From the NCBI GenBank assembly GCA_019633425.1, contig WSUB01000302.1, positions 1 through 18,184 on the forward strand: 18,184 nucleotides of DNA, written 5' to 3'. Origin of the DNA: Tulasnella sp. 424 (lineage: Eukaryota > Basidiomycota > Agaricomycetes > Cantharellales > Tulasnellaceae). Made by a program: the position numbers and the translations under genes. Each line of letters starts with the position of its first letter. Position 1 is the first letter of the stretch. This document shows positions 10,847 through 18,184 of this stretch, in pieces. The notes below the pieces were generated by a model. The model saw nothing but the letters and a program-made list of their open reading frames with translations, was not told the DNA's origin and made no database searches.

Positions 10847-10983
10847 TGGGTTGCTCGCCAACCCTTCATCCTCGAGTCCCCGTGATCGACTCTCCCACAG
10901 TTGGTGTGATATCTCGGAGCGGCTAATCAGCGGCCTCTCAGACCCGTCGCTGACATCGACAGCCCATGCGAAGGAACCTTAGG

Positions 10984-10991
10984 CTTATATG
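10984..10991 (-). promoter_or_regulatory. Candidate TATA element for the beta-helix/lectin gene
   Basis: The minus strand reads CATATAAG about 140 bases upstream of the start codon at 10846, directly after a GC-rich alternating block (GCGTGCGCGTGC). Spacing fits a TATA box with a leader of about 100 nt. No other TATA-like element lies closer to the start. Motif-only evidence. Confidence 0.35.
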
Positions 10992-11119
10992 CACGCGCAC
11001 GCGGGTCCCAAACGTCTTTGGGATATAAATGATTACCTCAAGACGGAGGCACTCTAAAGGTCCATCCTCAAATAAGTATAAGGGATAAAGAAAATGAAAG
11101 CCAATCCGAGAAGCGCAGA

Positions 11120-11295
11120 AAACACGAAAGAGAATACAACGCCAAGCTTGGAACAAAACCCCCAAAGCTCCCAAAAAACTCAAGCAATATTAAAGAATAA
11201 AAAGACCCAGACAATAAATAATGTTGAGCAATAAGCAATGTCCGACTTCTTGGAAAAAGGAAGTCGAACGAACCAGTAGGCCGTTTTGCACCAAG
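11120..11295. repeat. Dispersed repeat, copy 1 (3' flank of small secreted gene A)
   Basis: A/T-rich block that aligns by eye with 13800-14005 in the same orientation. Shared landmarks: AACGC(C/G)AAGCTTGG, then AAGACCCA, then ACAATAA..., then ATGTTGAGCAATAA(G/T)CAATGTCCGACTT(C/G)TTGGA and GGAAGTC. The best 60 bases look about 85-90% alike; the rest carries indels. This copy lies immediately past the stop codon of small secreted gene A. It has no coding frame and no terminal structure identifying it as a transposon; it may be a duplicated 3' flank or an old element fragment. Confidence 0.6.
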
Positions 11296-11311
11296 CCAAG
11301 CGAGCCTGGTC

Positions 11312-11695
11312 CTATGCCGTTTGACGAAGGGGAACCGCCCGTCTCCAAACCCCCTTAATAAAGGTTGCAGAAGGTCGCGTACTGGTTGTGGCCTGAATCA
11401 TTCTTGGTGTAGGTGTGGGTTGGGTTGTGAGCGGAGGCAGGAAGGGAGCATCTCGGATGGAGATGTTGTAGAGAGTCTGGTTGTTCAAGGCTGTGTGGTG
11501 AGAGACGATGCACCTGCCGGGCACTTCCTCCCCAGTCTAAATCGATATGGGCAGCGAAAGGTCAGCGAGGGGAAGTCGTCCAGGGAGAGGAAAGCAAGAA
11601 GAGGTACGTACATCGTTGAGCAGGAAGCTGAGGAAAAGGACAAGACAGAGGCAAGTTCCAAGGACTCGGTTGTGGGCGGCAGGGGTGAATTGCAT
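11312..11695 (-). CDS. Small secreted protein A (tandem paralogue)
   Basis: Two exons, 11695-11612 and 11536-11312, with a 75-nt GT-AG intron (GTACGT donor, CGCTGACC branch, TTTAG acceptor); about 102 residues. The first exon encodes a signal-peptide-like leader: basic n-region ending HNR, then a hydrophobic core VLGTCLCLVLFLSFLL, so the product is probably secreted (or held by one N-terminal membrane segment). The mature part starts TGEEVPGRC, has two N-glycosylation sequons (NQT, NIS), is rich in Thr/Pro and has one cysteine after the leader. No family is recognised. Its start codon is only 72 bp past the stop of paralogue B on the same strand, and the TATA-containing part of B's promoter was not duplicated, so its expression is doubtful. 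An effector-like role is inference. Confidence 0.6.
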
Positions 11696-11785
11696 GATGA
11701 GATCTCTGGAAGAAGAACGCGGTCGAGGGAATGCAGGGAATGCTAGAAGCTACCGTTACGCTGGAGGTCAGGGGTAGATGGAGAT
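11525..11785 (-). repeat. Tandem duplicated unit, copy A
   Basis: Direct repeat of 12024-12330. It spans the first codons of exon 2, the whole intron, exon 1 and about 75 bp of upstream sequence (shared AACGCGGTCGAGGGA, TACCGTTACGCTGGA(G/A)GTCAGG and GGTAGATGGAGA). Relative to copy B it lacks about 11 nt in the intron and about 30 nt near the upstream edge. Its upstream edge overlaps the end of gene B, so B's last codons and stop lie in duplicated 5' flank. Confidence 0.8.
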
Positions 11786-12207
11786 CCTCGACTTGCGCTC
11801 GCAGCTCGCACGAGCCTGGGGATCCACAGCGGACGAGTCTTCAACCTTCTTTTTGACATAGACAGTGTTGAGGTGGCTTGAGCCTTGGGAGTCAGGTTCC
11901 AGTAGGACACGCTGCGGTTGATTCGGTTGAGAGGATGCCGCCGGAGATGAGCGGGTCTTGATTGGAGCTGAAAGCTCTTCATCGTCGTCGTTGTTGTGAA
12001 ATGAGGGGTCAAACCAGAGGCTTTCGTCCCCAGTCTGAATCGATACGGGTAGCGAAAGGTCAGCGAGGGGAAGTCGTCGAGGGAGAGGAAATCTGGAGGA
12101 AAGCGAGAACAGAAACGTACATCGAGGGAGACGAGACTAAGAAAAAGAAGCAAACAGACCCAAGTCCCAAGGACTCGGTGTTGCACGGCAGGGTTGAATT
12201 GCGTCAT
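11768..12207 (-). CDS. Small secreted protein B (tandem paralogue)
   Basis: Two exons, 12207-12121 and 12034-11768, with an 86-nt GT-AG intron at exactly the same place as in paralogue A; about 117 residues. The leader MTQFNPAVQHRVLGT followed by WVCLLLFLSLVSLD is a good signal peptide. The mature part begins TGDESLWFDPSF, continues with an acidic patch NNDDDEE, then Ser/Gln/Pro-rich sequence, KKKVEDSS and a basic C-terminus with one cysteine. It matches no family I recognise. Reading through the intron gives another open frame that would encode a different, Arg/Ser-rich tail, so intron retention is a possible alternative. The last few codons and the stop fall in sequence that is the 5' flank of copy A, so the C-terminus looks truncated or replaced at the duplication. 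A TATA element with an adjacent TGACGT lies about 145 bp upstream. Confidence 0.65.
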
Positions 12208-12330
12208 GGAGATCTTTGCGAGAAGAACGCGGTCGAGGGAAGGAAGGGGGATAATAGGAAGTACCGTTACGCTGGAAGTCAGGGAAGGAAGGTCTTCTCT
12301 GGGGTCTCAGGGGGTGGTAGATGGAGAGAA
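12024..12330 (-). repeat. Tandem duplicated unit, copy B
   Basis: Partner of 11525-11785 at a period of about 500 bp. Conservation is high across the leader exon, intron and near-upstream flank, but stops abruptly about four codons into exon 2, after which A and B share nothing obvious. Intron blocks such as GACGACTTCCCCTCGCTGACC are identical in both. Confidence 0.8.
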
Positions 12331-12352
12331 AGAGCCAACTTGCCAGCAACCT

Positions 12353-12366
12353 CTATATATACGTCA
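12353..12366 (-). promoter_or_regulatory. TATA box with adjacent CRE-like TGACGT, upstream of gene B
   Basis: On the minus strand TGACGTATATATAG lies about 145-160 bases upstream of the start codon of small secreted protein B. It combines a strong TATA element with a TGACGT half-site bound in fungi by bZIP factors of the ATF/CREB class. The site lies outside the block duplicated to copy A. Motif-only evidence. Confidence 0.45.
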
Positions 12367-12698
12367 CGGTGTTCAATTGAATCGGAGTCCAAGGACGGTT
12401 TCCACACACCTCCTCCAGTGAATACAGAGATAGGACGCAATTCAATACTACGGGACTCCCTCTTGTATGACTGTTGAGGGGGGTCGACGAGGAGGCATGG
12501 TTGGGATGGTCAAGTCCGAGGGTGGACTTGTCCACAATACCCCAGAAAGGGTTTGTGTGCGATGCCACAACAAAGAGGCTTGTTCCACTCCATGGGGTAC
12601 ACGAAGGTAAAAGTCATAAACCGGCCGAGGAAATCGCCAACGAGGTGTCTTCGGGGGCTTGCAAGCGCGAGGGCTGCCAGTTACCCTTCCGGAACAGA
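12367..12698. other. Non-coding gap, no gene seen
   Basis: Between the promoter of small secreted gene B and the end of the decayed gene. Only short frames are open on either strand, none with splice support or motifs. A short perfect inverted pair, CCGAGGGTGGACTTGTCC region (about 12512-12535), could form a weak hairpin but has no known class. Confidence 0.4.
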
Positions 12699-13561
12699 CT
12701 AGACTTCAACTCGCAGTGTGCTGCAGCGCTCAGCAATTGGAGTATGATAGTCGTTCAAGCATAATACACAAAAAGCATACTGATCAGTGATACTTACGCT
12801 TTTAATCAAGCCCTTCTGACCGCGACGAGCATCTGGTATTTCCGATGCTTCGGGTATGGAAATAACGGAATACCCCACACCTCGGTGCTCTTGCTGTGAG
12901 ATGGCAAATACTGCCAAGGGACTGGGGTTCGAGTGCATAAAAGGGTCCTTTTCAATCTTTTCCCTGAGGGAATGCAAAATTTGCGCCCGACCCTTTCATA
13001 TTCTTTCATCAGCCCAAAATTAGCTTCAGAAGGTCCACCAGATAAGAGGAACCAGCTATAATCGGCGTTGAATATCCAAAAACAATCATTGTAGGAACCC
13101 GGAGCTCGAAGGAAGCCAGTGTCCGGCGTCAAATTCCAAGGACCAGACGTCGCTAGGGCAGGCTTCCAGCTTGGTGGTTCACAGATAAGTATCCCATACC
13201 GATCTCTTGCCATTTTTCTTCTTCGATATCTAGATCGAGCATTGTGCGCTTCCGGAGAGTTAGGGAGGTTGATTCTGTCCAAGCGTCATCAAGTCGAGGA
13301 AAATCAATCCTTTTCTGGCAGGTGAACCCAATCCGAATAATGGCCTTTCCACCCCAATCGGGCTTCCCCACTTAATAAATCAGAAGTGGTTGTACACACT
13401 TTAGCGAAACTGAGTGTAGTAGTCTGGGAGGCAAAGGTGTAGAATAGGGGAGGAAAGGATATCGATATCTGGACTCGGGCCCGGATACTGACCGAATCAG
13501 GAATTGGTCCGGCAGCAAGGCGGTCCGTCTGGATCTGTACCCTCCCCTCCGACTTTCTAAT
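12699..13561 (-). pseudogene. Decayed, frameshifted gene of unknown family
   Basis: On the minus strand, long open stretches in different frames follow each other in protein-like order: 13561-about 13310 (with VQIQTDRLAAGPIPDSVSIR), about 13310-13200 (FPRLDDAWTESTSLTLRK, EEEKWQEIG), about 13195-12980 (SGPWNLTPDTGFLRAPG, SYNDCFWIFNADYSWFLL), 12977-12798 (HSLREKIEKDPFMHSNPSP, GYSVISIPEASEIPDA), then a perfect GTAAGT donor at 12797, a 69-nt intron and a short last exon 12728-12699 ending in TAG. One break falls in a T run (12976-12979, plus-strand AAAA) where one extra base would restore frame. The break near 13200 may instead be a 47-nt intron (13199-13153). No intact start codon was found. It is a decayed gene, or a real gene with two or three homopolymer indels. 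Confidence 0.5.
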
Positions 13562-13799
13562 CTACTGACGCAAGCAAAATAGTACCTGTGGTTTAGTAGG
13601 ACTATTATGCATTGCGCCCATCGGCTTGGACTGGGGGGTACGATATATAGGGAATCCCGTTCCTGTCACTCAACCTACACTGCGCGGTAAATATTAACAT
13701 TGGTAATTAGAGACCCTCGGAGACTGGAGAATTCTATCATACAATACCGCAGCGAGATACGGCATATGGCGACAAGAGCGAAGCAACTCGGGCAACGTA
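13562..13799. other. Upstream region of decayed gene; TATA-like element at 13641-13650
   Basis: The minus strand reads CTATATATCG at 13650-13641, about 80 bases upstream of the first coding block of the decayed gene, a plausible relic promoter. An ATG with twelve open codons follows closely (start about 13620) and ends at a GT, but the intron needed to join it to the next block would be too short (24-33 nt). No other feature is seen. Confidence 0.35.
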
Positions 13800-14005
13800 G
13801 AGAATAAACGAGAAAACACAACGCGAAGCTTGGGACAAGCTCCAAGACCATAAATAAAAGACCCAAGCTTAAGCTATATTATGCAAGTATAAGAGGCACC
13901 CGGACAATAAAAAAATTAAAGAATGTTGAGCAATAATCAATGTCCGACTTGTTGGATAGAGGAAGTCTAAACAAACCGAAAGGGCGTTGGGCGTTGTGCC
14001 CCAAA
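13800..14005. repeat. Dispersed repeat, copy 2
   Basis: Diverged same-orientation copy of 11120-11295 (landmark ATGTTGAGCAATAATCAATGTCCGACTTGTTGGA). It is slightly longer, with extra bases between the AAGCTTGG block and the ACAATAA block. It stands about 190 bp past a minus-strand acidic reading frame (14417-14193), much as copy 1 stands past the stop of small secreted gene A. That could mean both were carried as 3' flanks of related genes. Confidence 0.6.
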
Positions 14006-14192
14006 CAACCACAACACCTCAAGCTTACGCCGTTCAGGGACAGAAACCGATCGCTTCCGAGCCCTCTGGATGGATACTGCAGAAGGCCGTACATTGATTC
14101 TGACCGAAGTATCCTTCTTGGCATACCAGGAATAGGCCTAGTCCTGACCGGAGGAAGGAGAGAAGGAGACCGAGATCCATCTCGATCGCTCC

Positions 14193-14417
14193 CTAAAACT
14201 CCGACTCCTCATCACGCCTCGGCCTCACCTTCGCCCTCTCCTGCTCACGCCTCGAAGATTCATCTTCATCCAAATCGTCGTCATCGTCGTCCTCAAAGAA
14301 ACCACACTCACACCCTTTATCGCCGAGGTCGTCGAAACTCCGATACCTCACCACCGGGGACGAGCCACCGGCTGATGCGCACGCCCCGGATCCGGACCAA
14401 CCAAGTAAGCCCGGCAA
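14193..14417 (-). other. Possible 3' exon of a minus-strand gene (acidic tail)
   Basis: Minus-strand frame, open to a TAG, reading YRSFDDLGDKGCECGFF, then six Asp, then DLDEDESSRREQERAKVRPR. Composition is protein-like and differs from random reverse reading, but there is no ATG and no upstream exon I can join. GAC/GAT trinucleotide repetition alone could create it. The plus-strand frame over the same place (13940-14458) is Arg/His/Pro-rich and less convincing. Treat as a weak candidate. Confidence 0.2.
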
Positions 14418-14539
14418 GTCAGACGCGGCTCTGTCTGCTCAAGTTGCTTGGGATGTAGTTGGACGGCGATCGAACCGTGGGCTCGGAACCAACCTTTTAC
14501 ATAATCATCAATAGACCCCGCTCTGACTCCCTCTAGCTG

Positions 14540-15621
14540 TCCGTCTAGGATTACTCGTTAAGGAGACCCAACAGCGTTATACATCTTCATCATATGCATA
14601 CTCCCCGCTCTATGAACGACGAACCGTCTCTTCCAGTACCACCATCACCCGAGGCAGTAGACCAAGCCTTAGCCCTCCTTCTCAAGGCAATGGAACAAGG
14701 CGAGCCCGGCGATGAAAAGTATGCCTCATCATTAATAACGTAGTCCGCCACTAAAATTTAATATTTGCCCCCGATCCATTATCAGAAGCCAAGATATAGA
14801 GTCCAAGATGACTCACCTCGATCGCCTCGCTAGGCGCTATCAAGTCGCCGCCGACGCTCTCCAGCTGGCCGCGCAAAAACGAGCAGCGCTCTTCCGGCGG
14901 AAGCGCAACGCCCTCGTTCCTATCAACCAGCTCCCGTCAGAGTTACTTTCCGCTATATTGATCAAGTCCGTCGACGACTACCCACTTCACAAGACAAAGG
15001 CATTGCAAATGCTGGCTCAAGTAGCATGGCAATGGTGGCAAACCATCAAATCTGACCCACAGTCCTGGACGCATATCACGGCTCCAATGGAGGGTGTTGA
15101 GCTGCGGATCCGGAGGGCAGGAACGCTTCCCCTTCGTCTGGATTGGCCGGTTAAGGTGGACGTTAAGGATCGGGATGCGTTCAAAAATCTTCTGCAACGT
15201 CATGCCAGAAGGTGGACAGCTATCGACCTCGAGCACTACGCCGATAATGCTGGCTTGCAAGCATTGTGCACGAGCCACTTCCCACATCTCAAATACCTCC
15301 GAGTTCGTCCGTCCATTGTGAGGATGAGTGAAAACTGGAGGTTCAACCTTGCGCAGTGTCAAAACCTACAAGAGGTTCATTTACCGATCATACCCTACCT
15401 CCCAATAACCCCTTCCTCAAACTCGCCAATACGTCTTCGAACACTTCATCTTGACCTTGGTGAAATGGATTCATCCTCTTCGCAGGACCTTGAATCTCTG
15501 CTCCGACTCACCCCTCAACTTGTCAAGCTGAAGGTCCAAAATCTACTCCACGACACAAATCCTCCGGCTCCTTTTGGCGCCCCCATCATCGACCTACCAA
15601 ACCTCCGGTGTCTGGAGTTTA
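14540..15621 (+). repeat. Duplicated F-box unit, copy 1 (partner 17005-18184)
   Basis: The duplication starts upstream of the coding region, at TCGTTAAGGAGACCCAA(CA)GCG, and covers leader, exon 1, intron and exon 2 as far as the window allows. The partner begins TCGCTAAGGAGACCCAAAGCG near 17019 and has extra sequence between that block and its start codon. The shared CTAAGGAGACCCAA block may be part of a common promoter. Confidence 0.8.
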
Positions 15622-16421
15622 AGAATGTAGTTACGGGGGATGAACGAGAATGTTTACCTTTATTAGCTCAGATTCGAGCGCCGCAGTTGGAAAATTTGGG
15701 ACTACGCTACAAGTCCGAGGATTGGGGCGGGTGGCATGACATTGGTATCCGGGTGGTCTTCACCGTCCTGGCGACGTGGCCATCTGCGTCAATGAATCGA
15801 CCAGAGGACGCACCTCTGCATTCTGTCCTCCGTAATGCAGGACCTTCCGTTGCGTGGAGAGTAAATTTTTGGGAGCGAGAGATTATTGTCGAAGCGGAGG
15901 GCAGTGGGTCAGGACGACTGGACATCAAGTTGGACAATGTATACGCATCGAACCATGAACTTCCCGAGGACATCCTAACCCAGCTTGCACCATTTGCATT
16001 CCCGGTTGATCTCCACCTTTCCTTCCGGGATGATGACACGGTGGAGGTTGAGTTTTGGGACGAGGTATTGGATGCCGCTCCATCATTGCGAACCTTCGAG
16101 GTGTCGGGCCCTCTTCATATAGCTCGAGAGGTCATGGGCCGCCTCTCTACCAAAGCGCCATCCCCAAACTCCACCGGCCCTAGATCTTCACATCTGGAGA
16201 GACTCTCCTTCAGATCTCACAGTCACACAGGTTCATGGTCAGAAGGTGATGAGGGAGAAGCGGTTAAAACCCTACTGGACAAAAGACGCGACGCTTTCAT
16301 CCAAGGCGGCATCCTCGATCCACCTAAACTGGTTGTGACGGGGCCTAGAGGCTTATTATTCGATGAAGCAGGGTCCCGTTGGTTGGATTCCGTGTTGAGC
16401 GATTCTGAACGTGGATCGTAG
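14612..16421 (+). CDS. F-box protein with leucine-rich C-terminal region
   Basis: Two exons, 14612-14718 and 14786-16421, with a 67-nt GT-AG intron (GTATGC donor, ATCAG acceptor); about 580 residues. The ATG at 14612 is used because exon 1 joins in frame and the same exon structure recurs in the downstream paralogue. Residues ~44-80 form an amphipathic helix (RLARRYQVAADALQLAAQKR), typical of basidiomycete F-box proteins. The F-box follows at about 82-133: INQLPSELLSAILIKSV and VAWQWWQTIKSDPQSWTHI. After it come irregular leucine-rich segments (LRTLHLDLGEM, LESLLRLTPQLVKLKVQNLL, LPNLRCLEFKNV). By family it would act as substrate adaptor in an SCF ubiquitin ligase, binding Skp1 through the F-box; the target is unknown. 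The frame is intact throughout. Confident in the class, not in any specific name. Confidence 0.88.
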
Positions 16422-17118
16422 GCTGTCCTCGAAGAGGAGCCCACGTTGGTGATTCCCCGCTCTTGCTTGTAATAGACCCAAATTAATTGTGACTGCGTAA
16501 CATGTTCCCTAGAATTCATGGCCGGTTGATGTTTGTCCATTGGGTTATCTAAACGGTCTAAAAGCCACGCGGGCGAGTGATTACGTATACTGGACAACCT
16601 AATAAGGGCTAATTCATTCCTAAAACACAAACAACAGCAACATTCTGATGCCAGTACTGCGTTGATGAACGCAGAAGGGGAGGTGGTAATGTCCGGACTC
16701 CGAACAGGCGGCGGATATGTGGGAAATGACCAAGACATGTTTGAATTCGGAAAATACACTTACTTCTCTCAGCGGAAATCAGACCGATTAGGACATTTTA
16801 GCAAGGAATGATCGCATCGTGTTTCGGCTTGGGAAGTATCATGGTCTGCGGTTTCTCACACATCGCCGCCGTGTTCCGGAACCGGGACATTCTCTCCCCT
16901 TGTGACATGTGATGATAGCGAGGCAAGGAGCAGTATATCTTACCACGGAAGCCGAACAGTGGAGTCTCCTTTCTTAACTGTCAACACTGCTCTAACACTG
17001 TCCTTCGAGAGTTCCTCGCTAAGGAGACCCAAAGCGGTATACGTTCTCATCATATACACAAGATATACCTCGCTTCGCTACGGCAGCGGGAGTTATCATA
17101 CCCATACTACCACAATCT
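16422..17118. other. Intergenic region between the two F-box genes
   Basis: Contains the 3' flank of the first F-box gene and the promoter of the second. A minus-strand frame (16223-16759) is open for 178 codons but a large part is antisense to the F-box coding sequence and it lacks motifs. The CTAAGGAGACCCAA block shared with the first gene's upstream region lies at 17019-17032. No canonical AATAAA was found after 16421. Confidence 0.5.
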
Positions 17119-18184
17119 ATGACCAACAAACCATCTCCTCCGGCGCAACCACCGCCCGAGATAGTTGACCAAGCTTTGGCCCTGCTTCTCACAGCAATGG
17201 AACAAGGCCGCCAGCCTGGCGACGAAAAGTACTTCCTATGGTCCTGAAACTCAATAGCTTGGTATGCAACTGAAAATCGCTTCTGATCCATTATCAGACT
17301 CGAATATATGGAGTCCGAGATGACTCACCTCGATCGTCTTGCCTGGCGCCATCAAGTCGCAGGTGAAGCTCTCCAGATGGCCGCACAAAAACGAGCAACG
17401 CTCTTCCGCCGGCAACGCAATGCCCTCACTCCTATCAATCGGCTCCCGCCAGAGTTGCTTTCCGCGATATTGATCACCTTTGTCAACGACTACCCATACC
17501 AACTTGGTAGGATAAAGGCGTTGCAAAAGCTGGCTCAAGTAGCGTGGCATTGGTGGCAAACCATCAAATCCGACCCACAGTTTTGGACGCATATCGCGCC
17601 TCCGATGGAGGGTGTTGAGATGCAGATTCGGAAGGCAGGAATCCTTCCCCTTCGCCTGAGTTGGACGGGTGACGTGGATGGCACAGATGGCACAGATGAC
17701 ACAGATGACGATGATTGCACGGACTGGGATGCAGTTGGAGATCTCGTTCAGCGTCATGCGAGCAGGTGGACAGCCATTGAGCTCGAGGACTACGACGGCG
17801 AGGAAGCTGTCTTGCAAGCATTGTGCACGAGCCACTTCCCGTATCTCCAATACCTCAGAGTTAATGCGTCGAAAAGCTCCACGCCAATAGGTGAAAACTG
17901 GAGGTTGAACCTCGCGCAATGTCAAAACCTACAGGAGGTTCATTTACCAATCATGCCCTACCTCCCGGCAACCCCTTCCTCGAACCCGCCAATACATCGT
18001 CGAACACTTCATCTTAACCTTCGTTCCATGGAGTCATGCTCTTCGGATGACCTTGAATCTCTGCTCCGACTCACCCCTCAACTTGTCGAGCTGAAGGTCA
18101 AAAATCTACTCCACGACACAAATCCTCCGGCTCCTTTTGGCGCCCCCATCATCGACCTACCAAACCTCCGGTGTCTGGAGTTTA
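17119..18184 (+). CDS. Second F-box paralogue, 3' end cut by window edge
   Basis: Exon 1 17119-17228, intron 17229-17297 (69 nt), exon 2 from 17298, open in frame to the last base; at least 332 residues visible. The intron splits the same codon as in the upstream paralogue (GAC GAA AA|). The product begins MTNKPSPPAQPPPEIVDQAL, then the F-box INRLPPELLSAILITFV ... VAWHWWQTIKSDPQFWTHI, an excellent match to the agaricomycete F-box consensus. It differs from the first copy by an in-frame acidic insertion, (DGT)2-DDT-DDDD, from a short tandem repeat at 17677-17715. Over most of its length it looks about 80% alike at DNA level; the final 136 bp is nearly identical. Role as for its neighbour: probable SCF adaptor with unknown target. 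No inactivating change is visible, but the C-terminus lies outside. Confidence 0.85.
17677..17715 (+). repeat. In-frame tandem repeat coding Asp-Gly-Thr units
   Basis: Nine-base units GATGGCACA, GATGGCACA, GATGACACA followed by GATGACGATGAT. The unit length keeps the frame, and the first F-box gene has no counterpart (it reads VKVDVKDRD there), so the array grew in this copy after duplication. Confidence 0.85.
18049..18184 (+). repeat. Near-identical tract shared with 15486-15621
   Basis: Gap-free 136-bp match to the upstream F-box gene with two substitutions counted by eye. The 65 bases just before it (17984-18048 against 15421-15485) differ at 12 positions. The abrupt rise in identity marks a gene-conversion or recent recombination tract whose other end is beyond the window. 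Confidence 0.85.

Noticed and set aside
11321..11746. Plus-strand frames over the small secreted genes
   Set aside because: They are antisense to two paralogous genes whose conserved leader exon and intron on the minus strand explain the pattern better.
11743..12207. Unspliced 154-codon reading of small secreted gene B
   Set aside because: It reads through an intron with conserved GTACGT donor, CGCTGACC branch and acceptor; the spliced reading aligns with paralogue A at the junction. Intron retention cannot be fully excluded.
13940..14458. 172-codon plus-strand frame, Arg/His/Pro-rich
   Set aside because: Begins inside the dispersed repeat, composition reflects a CGTCGT-type simple repeat, and it lacks any recognisable domain.
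14462..14500. tRNA-like T-arm (GGTTCGATC with ACGG/CCGT stem) on the minus strand
   Set aside because: No matching acceptor stem, D-arm or anticodon arm can be placed at the proper distances.
16223..16759. 178-codon minus-strand frame
   Set aside because: About 200 bp is antisense to the F-box gene, and the remainder shows no domain, leader or splice support.
17251..17925. 224-codon minus-strand frame
   Set aside because: Antisense to the second F-box paralogue, whose plus-strand frame is open to the window edge with a clear F-box.

Overview
This looks like nuclear DNA of a filamentous basidiomycete, most probably an agaricomycete. Genes on both strands are cut by many short GT-AG introns (mostly 45-80 nt) with CTGAC/CTAAC/CTAAT-type branch sites. 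The gene types also fit: a tyrosine-kinase-like (TKL) protein kinase, F-box/leucine-rich proteins in tandem, small secreted proteins, and large low-complexity proteins with no recognised name. No rRNA, tRNA, CRISPR array or intact transposon was found. The order or species cannot be set from the sequence.

Layout. 1-771: upstream region without a supported gene. 772-2315 (+): TKL kinase in six exons with all catalytic motifs present. 2276-5786 (+): a gene of about 12 exons encoding roughly 930-950 residues, with acidic and lysine-rich disordered stretches and a C-terminal domain resembling the HicA/YcfA fold. 6443-7920 (+): a further multi-exon gene whose reading frame breaks at one or two points, so a pseudogene or a gene with indel errors. 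8084-10846 (-): an 836-residue protein with a proline/tyrosine-rich N-terminus, a right-handed beta-helix and a C-terminal bulb-type (B-) lectin region.

11312-12207 (-): two tandem, paralogous two-exon genes for small secreted proteins that share the signal-peptide exon and intron but not the mature part. 12699-13561 (-): a decayed, frameshifted gene. Diverged copies of a dispersed repeat lie at about 11.1-11.3 kb and 13.8-14.0 kb. 14612-16421 (+) and 17119-18184 (+, running off the window): two F-box paralogues with an identical intron position. Their last 136 bp of overlap is almost identical although flanking sequence is only about 80% alike, which points to gene conversion.

The genes do not form an obvious pathway. 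The right half (11-18 kb) behaves like a duplication-prone accessory region: tandem duplicates, a relic, repeats and effector-like small secreted proteins. The most unusual content is the HicA-like eukaryotic protein, the beta-helix/B-lectin fusion without a signal peptide, and the chimeric small secreted gene pair. All exon models were made by eye from splice motifs and frame continuity; RNA-seq would be decisive.
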